Shown here: positions 32,249 through 40,785 of the stretch, piece after piece
Layout: the number at the start of each line of letters is the position of its first letter
How positions within the stretch are numbered: position 1 is the stretch's first letter
Assembly (NCBI GenBank): GCA_903868595.1
Contig: CAIPVV010000056.1
Span: 1-43,623, forward strand
Direction of reading: 5' to 3'
DNA: 43,623 nt
From: an uncultured Pseudomonadota bacterium
Lineage (GTDB): Bacteria; Pseudomonadota; Gammaproteobacteria; Steroidobacterales; Steroidobacteraceae
Notes under the pieces: generated by a model
What the model saw: only the letters and a program-made list of their open reading frames with translations
Database searches by the model: none
What the model was told of the DNA's origin: nothing
Program-made: the position numbers and the translations under genes

Positions 32249-33031
32249 TCAGGACTGAACGGCCGCCTTGGCCTCCTCCCACAGGCCCTCCCAGGCGGCG
32301 GCCGAGAGCTCGGCGAGCACCAGGCCGCGCCGCCGCGCCAGGGCCTCCATCGCGGCAAAGCGCGCCTCGAACTTCGCGTTGGCGCGCCGCAGGCTCGCCT
32401 CCGGGTCCAGCTTCAGGTGCCGCGACCAGCTGGTCACCGCCAGCAGCAGATCCCCCAGCTCCTCCTGCATCGCCGCGGAGTCGCCGGCCGCAACCGCCAG
32501 CTCCAGTTCCCGGATCTCCTCGCCGACCTTCTCGCGCGCCCCGCGCGCATCCGGCCAGTCAAAGCCCACGCGGCCGGCGCGCTTGCCGAGTTTCGCGGCG
32601 CGGCTTAAGGCCGGCAGGCTGCGCGGCACGTCATCCAGCACGCCGTGCTCGCCGCGCCCCGCGCGCTCGCCCGCCTTGATCGCCTCCCAGGCGTGACCCG
32701 CGTCCTCCACCCGCGGTGCATCGCCGAAGACCTGCGGGTGGCGCCGCACGAGCTTCTCGCCGATCGCGGCAGCCACGCCCTCGAAATCAAAAACGCCTTC
32801 CTCCCGCGCCAGCTCGGAGAGGAAGACGACCTGGAACAGCAGGTCCCCCAGTTCATCGCGCAGCGCGCTCCTGTCGCCGCGCTCCAGCACGTCGACCACC
32901 TCGCAGGCCTCCTCCAGCGTGTAGGGCGCGAGCGACGCATAGGACTGCGCGCGGTCCCAGGGGCAGCCCCGCTCCGGATCGCGCAACCGGCGCATGATCT
33001 GCAGCAGGGTATCGATCGGCCGCTCGCTCAT
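32249..33031 (-). CDS. mazG: Nucleoside triphosphate pyrophosphohydrolase MazG
   Basis: 260 residues from ATG 33031, which has AGGAG 6 nt upstream; the earlier ATG 33037 abuts that sequence and is less likely. Two MazG domains are visible: the first with CPWDRAQSYASLAPYTLEEA and DELGDLLFQVVF (EExxE ... ExxD), the second with FDWPDARGAREKVGEEIREL and EELGDLLLAV. It hydrolyses NTPs to NMPs and pyrophosphate, cleansing aberrant nucleotides and lowering ppGpp in E. coli. The C-terminal WEEAKAAVQS is typical. It is the last gene of the fumC-Nudix-mazG run (gap 20 nt). Confidence 0.93.
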   Translation of the reverse strand: MSERPIDTLLQIMRRLRDPERGCPWDRAQSYASLAPYTLEEACEVVDVLERGDRSALRDELGDLLFQVVFLSELAREEGVFDFEGVAAAIGEKLVRRHPQVFGDAPRVEDAGHAWEAIKAGERAGRGEHGVLDDVPRSLPALSRAAKLGKRAGRVGFDWPDARGAREKVGEEIRELELAVAAGDSAAMQEELGDLLLAVTSWSRHLKLDPEASLRRANAKFEARFAAMEALARRRGLVLAELSAAAWEGLWEEAKAAVQS

Positions 33032-33051
33032 GCGCATCTCCTAACCGGGCT

Positions 33052-33720
33052 TTACGAGGCAGGGCCCTGCGAGAGCGCGAGCTCCCGCAGGCAGAACAGC
33101 ATCCCGGCGGTGGCGCCCCAGATGCGGTGCTGGCCACAGAGGATATCGCGCGCGTCCACCTCGGTATCGAGCAGCCGGCGCCGGTAGGCCACGTGGTGGG
33201 CCGGATCCAGCAGCTGCAACCACGGCAGCTCGAAGGTCTCCTGCACCTCGGCCGGATCAAAGCGCAGCGCAAAGCCCGGCGCTACGTGCGCCACCACCGG
33301 GGTCACCCGGTAGCCGGTCAGGATCAGGTGGTCGGGCAGGTAGCCCACGACCTGCACGTGCTCAGGCGCAAGGCCGATCTCCTCCTGCGCCTCGCGCAGC
33401 GCCGTGGCGGCCGGATCCGCATCGCTGGCTTCCATGCGGCCGCCCGGGAAGGCGATCTGGCCGGCGTGGTGGCGAAGGTGGGTGGCGCGCACGGTCAGCA
33501 GGATCGACGGCCCGGCCTCGCGCGCCACCAGGCCGATGAGCACCGCGGCCGGCCGTGGCTCGGCCGGGAAGTGGGGGCGCAGCAACTCATCGCAGCCCTG
33601 TGCCAGGCCCGCGCCCAGCCGCAGATGAGCCGGGTCGTGGTCGGGCTGGGAGCCGGCCAGCCGCGCCAGCAGCTGCCGGGCAGCGGCCGTGGGGTCCGGC
33701 GCGGCGCGGGACGGACTCAT
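33052..33720 (-). CDS. CoA pyrophosphatase-type Nudix hydrolase
   Basis: 222 residues. The UPF0035-type motif (LLTVRATHLRHHAGQIAFPGGR) leads into the Nudix box (GGRMEASDADPAATALREAQ then EEIGL), with the two-residue-longer spacing usual for the CoA pyrophosphatase subgroup, as in E. coli NudL. It likely splits coenzyme A or acyl-CoA into 3',5'-ADP and phosphopantetheine. The start overlaps the fumC stop by 4 nt (ATGA), so it is translated from the same message. Cytosolic. Confidence 0.87.
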   Translation of the reverse strand: MSPSRAAPDPTAAARQLLARLAGSQPDHDPAHLRLGAGLAQGCDELLRPHFPAEPRPAAVLIGLVAREAGPSILLTVRATHLRHHAGQIAFPGGRMEASDADPAATALREAQEEIGLAPEHVQVVGYLPDHLILTGYRVTPVVAHVAPGFALRFDPAEVQETFELPWLQLLDPAHHVAYRRRLLDTEVDARDILCGQHRIWGATAGMLFCLRELALSQGPAS

Positions 33721-35123
33721 CCGCCGCCGCTGCTGCCGCCCTTGATGCCGCCCTGGGTGAGCTCCGTCGGGTCCAGCAGCTTCCTGAGTTCGGCGCGCGG
33801 CAGGTCCGTGAGCTTCTCTGCCATGTCGATGATCGGCTTGCCCTCGGCATAGGCCTTCTTGGCGATCGCGGCACCCTTTTCATAGCCGATGAGGGAGTTC
33901 AGCGCGGTCACCAGGATGGGGTTGCGATCCAGTGCATCGGCCAGGCGCGCGGTGTTCACCGTGAAGCCCTTGATGGCGCTGTCGGCCAGCAGGCGCGAGA
34001 CGTTGGCCAGCAGGCGCAGGCTCTCCAGCAGGTTGTAGGCGATCACCGGCAGCATCACGTTCAGCTGGAAGTTGCCCGACTGGCCGGCGATGGTAATGGT
34101 GGCGTCGTTGCCGATCACCTGCGCGGCGACCATGGCCGTGGCCTCCGGGATCACCGGGTTCACCTTGCCCGGCATGATGCTGCTGCCGGGCTGCAGCGCG
34201 GTGAGCGCGATCTCCCCCAGGCCCGCCAGCGGCCCGCTGTTCATCCAGCGCAGGTCGTTGGCGATCTTCAGGAGGCTCACGGCGATCGTCTTGAGCTGGC
34301 CGGAGAGCTCCACGGCCGTATCCTGCGTGGCCAGCGCCTCGAAGAAGTTCACGTTGGGCTGGAAGGCGATGCCCGTGGCCTGCGCCAGCTCCGTGCAGAA
34401 GCGCGCGGCAAAGTCCGGGTGCGCGTTGATGCCCGTGCCCACGGCGGTGCCGCCCTGCGCCAGCTGCCAGAGGCGCGGCTCGCAGGCGGCCAGCCGCTCA
34501 AGGCCCTTCTGTACCTGCGTGCGCCAGCCGGAGAGTTCCTGCCCGAAGGTCACCGGCATCGCATCCATCAGGTGCGTGCGGCCGGTCTTCACGAGGTCAC
34601 CGACCTGCGCCTCCTTGGCGTGCAGCGTGCTCACCAGGTGGGCAAGCGAGGGGGCCAGCTGCTCGCGCAGCACGAGCGCGGCGCTCACGTGGATCGCCGT
34701 GGGGATCACGTCGTTGCTGCTCTGGCCCATGTTGACGTGGTCGTTGGGATGCACGGCCTTGCCCAGCTGCTGGGACGCCAGGTGCGAGATGACCTCGTTG
34801 GCGTTCATGTTCGTGCTGGTGCCGGAGCCGGTCTGGAACACGTCGATCGGGAAGTGGCTGTCGTAGACGCCGTCGGCCACCTGCTGGGAGGCGGCCACAA
34901 TGGCGCCGGCCAGATCCGCATCCAGCAGCCCCAGCCCCGCATTGGCACGGGCGGCGGCGGCCTTGATCAGGGCGACGGCGCGGATGAAGGCGCGCGGCAT
35001 CGGCAGGCCGCTGATCGGGAAGTTATCCACGGCGCGCTGCGTCTGGGCGCCCCAGAGGGCGTCCTGGGGCACCTGAAGCTCACCCATGCTGTCGCGTTCA
35101 ATGCGGAAGGCGGTGGAATTCAT
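33717..35123 (-). CDS. fumC: Class II fumarate hydratase FumC
   Basis: 468 residues. The signature GSSIMPGKVNP, SGTSTNMNANEV, NDHVNMGQSSND and TGRTHLMDAMP are all present, which fits FumC rather than argininosuccinate or aspartate lyase. It is oxygen-stable and needs no Fe-S cluster, converting fumarate to malate in the TCA cycle. The C-terminus ends in a Gly/Ser tail (GGIKGGSSGGG) that is longer than in E. coli. It is divergent from purB with 70 bp between, and starts a run with the Nudix and mazG genes. GGAG lies about 10 nt before the start. Confidence 0.94.
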   Translation of the reverse strand: MNSTAFRIERDSMGELQVPQDALWGAQTQRAVDNFPISGLPMPRAFIRAVALIKAAAARANAGLGLLDADLAGAIVAASQQVADGVYDSHFPIDVFQTGSGTSTNMNANEVISHLASQQLGKAVHPNDHVNMGQSSNDVIPTAIHVSAALVLREQLAPSLAHLVSTLHAKEAQVGDLVKTGRTHLMDAMPVTFGQELSGWRTQVQKGLERLAACEPRLWQLAQGGTAVGTGINAHPDFAARFCTELAQATGIAFQPNVNFFEALATQDTAVELSGQLKTIAVSLLKIANDLRWMNSGPLAGLGEIALTALQPGSSIMPGKVNPVIPEATAMVAAQVIGNDATITIAGQSGNFQLNVMLPVIAYNLLESLRLLANVSRLLADSAIKGFTVNTARLADALDRNPILVTALNSLIGYEKGAAIAKKAYAEGKPIIDMAEKLTDLPRAELRKLLDPTELTQGGIKGGSSGGG

Positions 35124-35193
35124 GCAATCTGCTCCGGCGTCAAAGGGCCTGCGTTATCATGCAAGATTCTATCATTTGCGGATCACACGACGC
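35124..35193. promoter_or_regulatory. Divergent fumC/purB promoter region
   Basis: This 70-bp spacer must hold promoters for both genes. TATCAT occurs twice 15 bp apart (35155-35160 and 35170-35175). On the minus strand TAGAAT within the same stretch is a fair -10 for fumC. No good -35 was seen, so both assignments are weak. Confidence 0.4.
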
Positions 35194-36567
35194 ATGGACT
35201 CCAGCGCGCTAACTGCCCTCTCCCCGGTCGACGGCCGCTATCGCGCGGCCACCCAGGGCCTTGCGGCCCTCCTCTCGGAGGCTGCGCTGATCAAGGAGCG
35301 CGCGCGCGTGGAGGCGCTGTGGTTCGGGCACCTGGCCCGCTGCGTGCCGAGCCTGCTGCAGACACCGCTCTCCCCCGCCGTCTTCGACTGCATCGCCCAG
35401 ATCGCCGATGACCCGGGTGAGGAGGCCGCGGCCACCGTCAAGGCGATCGAGCAGAAGATCAACCACGACGTGAAGGCCGTGGAGTACTTCGTGCGGGACC
35501 GCCTGGCCGCCGCGGGCGCCACGCCCGCGCAGCTGGAGCTGGTGCACTTTGGCTGCACCTCCGAGGACATCAACAACACCAGCTACGCGCGCATGCTGCT
35601 GCGGGCACGCGAGGACGTGCTGCTGCCGGGCGTGGATGCGCTGATCAAAGAGCTGCGCGTCGCGGCGCGCCGCTACGCCGAACTGCCGATGCTCTCGCGC
35701 ACGCACGGCCAGACCGCAACGCCCACCACCCTCGGCAAGGAGTTCGCCAACGTCGCAGCGCGCCTGGTGCGCGCGCGCCGGCGCCTTGCAGCCGTTGAGA
35801 TCCTGGGCAAATTCAACGGCGCGACGGGCAACCTCAATGCACACCTCGTGGCCGTGCCGGCAGCGGACTGGCTGCGCATCTCCGAGTCCTTCGTCCAACT
35901 TTGCGGCCTGACCTGGAACCCGTACACGACGCAGATCGAGCCACACGACTGGATCGGCGAGTACTGCGACGCGCTGGCCGCCATCAACGTGATCGGCATC
36001 GACCTGTGCCGCGACATCTGGGGCTATGTGTCGCTGGGGTACCTGCGCCAGCGGCCGGTGGCCGGGGAAGTCGGCTCCTCCACGATGCCGCACAAGATCA
36101 ACCCGATCGATTTCGAGAACGCCGAGGGCAACTTGGGCATTGCCAACGCGCTGCTGCGGCACTTCTCCGAGAAGCTGCCGGTGTCGCGCTGGCAGCGCGA
36201 CCTCACCGACTCCACGGTGCTGCGCAACGTGGGCGTGGCACTGGGGCATGCGGTGCTGGCCTGGCGCGCCGCGCTGCGCGGCCTCTCCAAGATCGCCGCC
36301 GATGAGGCGCGCATCGCCCGCGACCTGGACGGGGCCTGGGAGGTGCTCGGGGAGGCCGTGCAGACGGTGCTGCGCGCCGCCGGCGTCCCCAACGGCTACG
36401 AGCTGCTGAAGGACTTCACGCGCGGCCGCCCGATGGACCGGGAGCTGCTTGCGGGCTTTATCGCGACGCTGCCGCTGCCGGCGGCCGAGCGCGAGCGCCG
36501 GGCGGCGCTGACGCCGGCCGCCTACGGGGGCGTCGCCGCGCAGCTGGCGCTGCGTGAGGCGACATAA
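35194..36567 (+). CDS. purB: Adenylosuccinate lyase PurB
   Basis: 457 residues from ATG 35194 (MDSSALTALSPVDGRYRAAT, the standard PurB opening); the frame extends upstream into the fumC start region and that part is not used. The lyase signature SSTMPHKINPIDFEN and the catalytic regions TSEDINNTSYARML and RTHGQTATPTTLGKE are intact. It acts twice in purine synthesis, releasing fumarate from SAICAR and from adenylosuccinate. It is next to fumC, whose substrate is fumarate, but on the opposite strand. The nudJ-mnmA pair downstream recalls the E. coli purB-hflD-mnmA-nudJ order, with hflD missing. Confidence 0.95.
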   Translation: MDSSALTALSPVDGRYRAATQGLAALLSEAALIKERARVEALWFGHLARCVPSLLQTPLSPAVFDCIAQIADDPGEEAAATVKAIEQKINHDVKAVEYFVRDRLAAAGATPAQLELVHFGCTSEDINNTSYARMLLRAREDVLLPGVDALIKELRVAARRYAELPMLSRTHGQTATPTTLGKEFANVAARLVRARRRLAAVEILGKFNGATGNLNAHLVAVPAADWLRISESFVQLCGLTWNPYTTQIEPHDWIGEYCDALAAINVIGIDLCRDIWGYVSLGYLRQRPVAGEVGSSTMPHKINPIDFENAEGNLGIANALLRHFSEKLPVSRWQRDLTDSTVLRNVGVALGHAVLAWRAALRGLSKIAADEARIARDLDGAWEVLGEAVQTVLRAAGVPNGYELLKDFTRGRPMDRELLAGFIATLPLPAAERERRAALTPAAYGGVAAQLALREAT

Positions 36568-36732
36568 CGTAACGAAAACTTTTTGCGTTCCTGCGAACCA
36601 CCCCTCATTTCCGCAGGTGCAGCGGCGGCCGCGCCGGTAAAACGTGACGCACTCCACAAGTACCCCGCGGGCCTGTTCCTAAGATCGCCGTCACGGTTTT
36701 ACGCAAGGCTGCCCCCGGCAGCGGGCGATGTC

Positions 36733-37305
36733 ATGGTGGCGAGGGAACAATTGGATCTGGAGGCATTGCTGTCCTCGCCGCCGATGCCGGTGAGCGCGGT
36801 CCTGCATCGTGCCCCGCCCCCGCCGGTGGAGGCCCTGAGCCTGCTGACGAGCCTGGAGGACGTGCGCCTTGCCGCGCGTCGCACCGCCGCCTCCGCGCAG
36901 CGGCTCATGTCGATCTACACCGCGGACCTGGAGCCGGAGGTCTACGACCACCCCGCCTTCATGGACATCGTCAAGCGCTTCGTCCTCGGCCGCTCCTTTG
37001 CGAAGGTTCGCGTGCTCACGCACGAGCACCTGCGCCTGATCGGCAACACCAACCGCTTCGTCGCGATGTCGCGCCGCCTGAACAGCTACATCGAGATCCG
37101 CGTGGTCGCCCCGGCCTTCCAGCATCGCCGCAGCGCAATGCTGATCGCCGACGACCGGGCCATCGTCTACCGCACCCGCGCCGCCAGCTGGGAGGGCGTG
37201 GCCGGCTTCAACCAGCCCCCCGTCGCCCGCCTGCACCTGCAGGAGTTCGACGAGATGTGGGTGGCGAGCGCGCCGGAACAAGAATTGAGAGTCGCGCACC
37301 GTTAG
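36733..37305 (+). CDS. DUF7931-like protein
   Basis: 190 residues from ATG 36733 (MVAREQLDLEALLSS); upstream TTG or GTG codons exist in the same frame but add unconserved residues. The pattern RRTAASAQRLMSIYTADLEP, EVYDHPAFMDIVKRFVLG, KVRVLTHEHLRL, RLNSYIEIRVV and EFDEMW matches a domain of unknown function (I recall it as DUF7931) seen in proteobacteria, sometimes fused to an acetyltransferase. The fold resembles part of phospholipase-D-like domains, but no catalytic HKD is seen. It lies between purB and nudJ in the place hflD has in E. coli, without resemblance to HflD. Confidence 0.6.
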   Translation: MVAREQLDLEALLSSPPMPVSAVLHRAPPPPVEALSLLTSLEDVRLAARRTAASAQRLMSIYTADLEPEVYDHPAFMDIVKRFVLGRSFAKVRVLTHEHLRLIGNTNRFVAMSRRLNSYIEIRVVAPAFQHRRSAMLIADDRAIVYRTRAASWEGVAGFNQPPVARLHLQEFDEMWVASAPEQELRVAHR

Positions 37306-37335
37306 CGGGCGCCCGGCTCCAATATACTGGCGCTC

Positions 37336-37818
37336 ATGACCTGGCGCCCAGACCTGACCGTTGCTGCCATCGTCCTGCGGGACGAGCGATTTCTCGTCGT
37401 GGAGGAGCGCATCGCCGGCCGTGCGGTGTTCAACCAGCCCGCGGGCCACGTGGAGGATGGGGAAACCATCCTGCAGGCGGCGATCCGCGAGACGCTGGAG
37501 GAGACCGCCTGGCACTTCGCGCCCCGCCACCTGGTCGGGACCTACCTGTGGCGCAACCCCGCCAACGGCCGCACGACCCTGCGCTTTGCCATCGCCGGCG
37601 ACGCCAGCGGACACGAGCCGTCCCTGCGGCTGGACCGCGGCATCATCGCCGCGCACTGGCGCTCGCGCGCAGAACTGCTGGCCGACTCTGCGCGCCTGCG
37701 CAGTCCCCTGGTCCTGCAGTGCATCGACGATTTCCTCGCCGGCCAGCGCTTTGAGCTGGAGTCCATGAAGTACGTGGACCAGCGGCTTCCCCCGATCGTG
37801 GGACAGACCGGCAGTTGA
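37336..37818 (+). CDS. nudJ: Nudix hydrolase NudJ-like
   Basis: 160 residues. The Nudix box is complete: GHVEDGETILQAAIRETLEE followed by TAW (G-x5-E-x7-RE-x2-EE). FNQPAGHVE and the C-terminal ESMKYVDQRLPP are close to NudJ of E. coli, which removes phosphate from HMP-PP, nucleoside tri- and diphosphates. It is coupled to mnmA: its TGA overlaps the TTG start of mnmA. The nudJ-mnmA pairing is conserved in E. coli. Confidence 0.85.
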   Translation: MTWRPDLTVAAIVLRDERFLVVEERIAGRAVFNQPAGHVEDGETILQAAIRETLEETAWHFAPRHLVGTYLWRNPANGRTTLRFAIAGDASGHEPSLRLDRGIIAAHWRSRAELLADSARLRSPLVLQCIDDFLAGQRFELESMKYVDQRLPPIVGQTGS

Positions 37819-38900
37819 CCGACGCCGGCCCCACGATCGTCGCCCTCTCCGGTGGCGTGGACTCCGCCGTCACCGCCCTGCTGCTGCTGCGCGCCGGCCA
37901 CGCCGTGCAGGGCTTGTTCATGCACAACTGGGACGACGATGAGGAGGGCTACTGCACCAGCGCGCAGGACTTCCAGGACGCGCGTGCCGTGGCGCAGGTG
38001 CTGGGCATCCCGCTGCACAGCGTGGACCTCTCCGCGCAGTACCGCGCGCGCGTGTTCGCGCACTTCCTGGCCGAATACCAGGCCGGCCGCACGCCCAACC
38101 CGGACGTGCTGTGCAACCGCGAGATCAAGTTCGGCGATTGCCTGACGCACGCCCGCCGCCTGGGCGCCGCCTGGCTGGCCACCGGCCACTACGCGCGCAT
38201 CGAGCAGCGCGCCGACGGCCCCGCGCTTCTCAAGGGCGTGGACGGCGGCAAGGACCAGTCCTACTTCCTGCATGCCGTGCCTCGCGCGCAGTTCCGCCAG
38301 GTGCTGATGCCGCTGGGCGAGCTGCACAAGGAGCGCGTGCGGGAGATCGCCCGGGAGGCGGGACTGCCGGTCCACGCCAAGCGCGACAGCACGGGCATCT
38401 GCTTCATCGGCGAGCGCCCGTTCCGCGAGTTCCTCGCCCAGTACGTGCCCTCCACGCCCGGCCCGATCCTCACGCCGGAAGGGACGCTGCTGGGCGAGCA
38501 CGTGGGCCTGCCCTTCTACACGCTCGGCCAGCGCGGCGGCATCCACCTCGGCGGCAAGCGCGGCTACGGTGAGGCGCCCTGGTATGTCGCGGGCAAGGAT
38601 GCGGCGCGCAATGCGCTGCTGGTCGTGCAGGGCCAGGACCATCCGGCCCTGTACTGCCGCAGCGTACGGGTGGAAGGCGTGAACTGGCTGGTGCCCGCGC
38701 CGACGGGGGCGTTTGAGGCCGGGGTCAAGCTGCGCTACCGGCAGGCCGACCAGGCCACTCGCGTGACGCCAGGGCCCGACGGCGGCCTGCAGCTTGCGCC
38801 CCTGGAGCCGCAGCGGGCGGTCACCCCGGGACAGTCGGCCGTGCTGTACGACGGGGCGCTGTGCCTGGGCGGCGGGATCATCACCGGCACGGGATCCTGA
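37815..38900 (+). CDS. mnmA: tRNA-specific 2-thiouridylase MnmA
   Basis: 361 residues with a TTG start overlapping the nudJ stop (TTGA, 37815-37818). The PP-loop is SGGVDS (12-17), the catalytic cysteines are C99 in NPDVLCNREIKF and C195 in DSTGICFIGER. The C-terminal beta-barrel ends GQSAVLYDGALCLGGGII. It thiolates U34 of the tRNAs for Lys, Glu and Gln using sulfur from the IscS/Tus relay. The full family length and intact motifs show a working enzyme. Confidence 0.95.
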   Translation: MTDAGPTIVALSGGVDSAVTALLLLRAGHAVQGLFMHNWDDDEEGYCTSAQDFQDARAVAQVLGIPLHSVDLSAQYRARVFAHFLAEYQAGRTPNPDVLCNREIKFGDCLTHARRLGAAWLATGHYARIEQRADGPALLKGVDGGKDQSYFLHAVPRAQFRQVLMPLGELHKERVREIAREAGLPVHAKRDSTGICFIGERPFREFLAQYVPSTPGPILTPEGTLLGEHVGLPFYTLGQRGGIHLGGKRGYGEAPWYVAGKDAARNALLVVQGQDHPALYCRSVRVEGVNWLVPAPTGAFEAGVKLRYRQADQATRVTPGPDGGLQLAPLEPQRAVTPGQSAVLYDGALCLGGGIITGTGS

Positions 38901-38975
38901 GGCCGCCTCGCCTCGCCACCACCCCACAGCGCCTTGGCGCGGGGCCCGAGCGCCCGGCTCCCGGCGGCCGGGCCA

Positions 38976-40007
38976 CTACTTCCGAAGCAGGCGCGCCTTG
39001 AGGTCCACGCCCACCTTCTTGTTCACGAAGTTGAAGCGGGCGACCTTGGCGAGGTCGACCTCCCCCTCCTTGTACAGCCCGGCCTTCACCATCTGGCCGT
39101 AGAACTCGCGGATGCGCGCGGCATTCATCGCACCGATGCCCACGGCCAGCGCGTCACCGGAGTCGACGATGCCCTGGGACTTCATGAGCGCCACGGCCGC
39201 CTCGATCTCCGCGAGCGACATCTCCGGATTGTCCTTGAGCATCAGCGCGTTGGCGGCGCGCCGGTCGCCGTACAGATAGTTAACCCAGCCCTCGATCGAG
39301 GCGTCCACGAAGCGCTGCACCAGCTCGGGCTGGGTGCGCACCGTCTCCACGCGCGCGGAGATCAGCGTCGAGTAGGTCGAATAGCCGTGGTCGGCCAGCA
39401 GGTGCACCACGGGCTTGAACTTGCCCTGGTTCTCCACGTAGATGGGCTCGGCCACCGAGTAGCCCTGCTGGATCGACTTCGCGTTGGCGAGGAACGGCGC
39501 CAGGTTGTAGGCGTAGGGGCGCAGGGCCTCGTCGCGAAAGCCGTGCGCGGACTTCAGCCACTGCCACCAGGTGAACTGCGCGTCCTTGGCCACAAAGGCC
39601 ACCGGCGCGCTCTTCAGGTTCTCGAACTTCTCGAAGCCCTGCCCCGGGTGGGCGATCAGCGCCTGCGGGTCCTTCTGGAAGAGCGCGGCAACGGCCACCG
39701 TTGGCAGCCCGTTCTTCACGCTGTCGAAGCTGTGCAGCAGGTTGCCGGTCATCAGGAAGTCCACGCGCTCCGCCGGCAGCAGCGCCGCGGTGTTCACCTG
39801 CGGCCCGCCCTGGATGATCTTCACGTCGAGGCCGTACTTGCGGTAGGTGCCGTCGGCCAGCGCCTGGTAGAAGCCGCCGTGGGCGGCCTGCGCCTTCCAG
39901 TTGGTGGCAAAGCTCACGCGATCCTCCGCCTGCGCCAGTCCGCCTGCGAGGCAGGCCAGCAGCAACAGGGCAATCGCAACGCGCGGCAGCGGAGTCTTCA
40001 GGGTCAT
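38976..40007 (-). CDS. ABC transporter substrate-binding protein, NMT1/THI5-like
   Basis: 343 residues from ATG 40007, where a signal peptide begins (LPRVAIALLLLACLAGGLAQ, cut before EDRVSFATNW). A longer frame upstream is unconserved. The family pattern TNWKAQAAHGGFYQALADGT, YGLDVKIIQGGPQVN and the following LLPAERVDFLMTG fits the NMT1/THI5-like binding proteins, which bring in pyrimidine precursors of thiamine (ThiY) or related compounds such as taurine, aliphatic sulfonates or nitrate. The NWKAQAEHGG-type opening is closest to the pyrimidine branch, but the ligand is unproven. It is the third gene of an ATPase-permease-binding protein operon; no TPP riboswitch was found upstream. Confidence 0.82.
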   Translation of the reverse strand: MTLKTPLPRVAIALLLLACLAGGLAQAEDRVSFATNWKAQAAHGGFYQALADGTYRKYGLDVKIIQGGPQVNTAALLPAERVDFLMTGNLLHSFDSVKNGLPTVAVAALFQKDPQALIAHPGQGFEKFENLKSAPVAFVAKDAQFTWWQWLKSAHGFRDEALRPYAYNLAPFLANAKSIQQGYSVAEPIYVENQGKFKPVVHLLADHGYSTYSTLISARVETVRTQPELVQRFVDASIEGWVNYLYGDRRAANALMLKDNPEMSLAEIEAAVALMKSQGIVDSGDALAVGIGAMNAARIREFYGQMVKAGLYKEGEVDLAKVARFNFVNKKVGVDLKARLLRK

Positions 40008-40020
40008 CGCAAGCTTCCTT

Positions 40021-40785
40021 CTACTTGTGGCCAGGCAGCTGCCAGCGCCCCAGCAGGCGCCGCGCAAGCAGGTCAAAGAGCCAGAATATCAACACACCGG
40101 TCAGCACCAGCAGGGTGAGCGCGGCAAACATCTTGGGCGTTTCGGTGCGAAAGCTCGCCTCCAGGATACGGGAGGCCAGGCCCGTCTCCCGCCCCGCGAC
40201 GCCGGCAACCATCTCGGCAGTCACCGCGCCGATGAGGCTCAGTCCGCCGGAGATCTTCAGTCCCGCGACAAAGTAGGGCACGGCACTGGGCACCAGCAGC
40301 AGCCGCAGGCGCTGCAGCGGCGTCGCACGGTACAGGCGGAACAGCTCGTGCAGGTTGGGGTCCGCCGCGCGCAGCCCCAGCACCGTGTTGGAGAGGATCG
40401 GGAAGAACGCCACCACCCAGGCGCACAGCAGCAGCGCGGCGGTGGTGTTCTCGATGTAGATGAGGATGAGCGGCGCGATCGCAACCAGAGGCGTCACCTG
40501 CAGCATCACCGCAATCGGCAGGAACGCGGCCTCCACGCGCCGCGAGAGCGCAAAGACTGCGGCAATCAGCACCCCACCCGCGCAGGCCAGCAGCAGCGCG
40601 CCGAAGGTGATCTTCAGCGTGAACCACCAGCTCACCGCGAGCGACGGCAGGTTCTGCCACAGCGTAAGCGCGATGAGGCTGGGCGTGGGCAGCGTGTAGG
40701 CGGGAATCTGCGCCAGGCGCACCAGCACCTCCCACAGCGCCAGCAGCGTGCCCAGCGTGAGCCACGGCAGCAGGCGCCGGTTCAT
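40021..40785 (-). CDS. ABC transporter permease, NMT1/SsuC type
   Basis: 254 residues from ATG 40785 (MNRRLLPWLTLGTLLALWEV), overlapping the ATPase gene by 4 nt (ATGA). About six transmembrane helices and the binding-protein-dependent permease motif EAA---G (here NLHELFRLYRATPLQRLRLL) are visible. The opening LPTPSLIALTLWQN is typical of the SsuC/ThiX family. It forms the membrane channel with the neighbouring ATPase and binding protein. The frame is open further upstream across the ATPase gene, but that part is antisense noise. Confidence 0.88.
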   Translation of the reverse strand: MNRRLLPWLTLGTLLALWEVLVRLAQIPAYTLPTPSLIALTLWQNLPSLAVSWWFTLKITFGALLLACAGGVLIAAVFALSRRVEAAFLPIAVMLQVTPLVAIAPLILIYIENTTAALLLCAWVVAFFPILSNTVLGLRAADPNLHELFRLYRATPLQRLRLLLVPSAVPYFVAGLKISGGLSLIGAVTAEMVAGVAGRETGLASRILEASFRTETPKMFAALTLLVLTGVLIFWLFDLLARRLLGRWQLPGHK

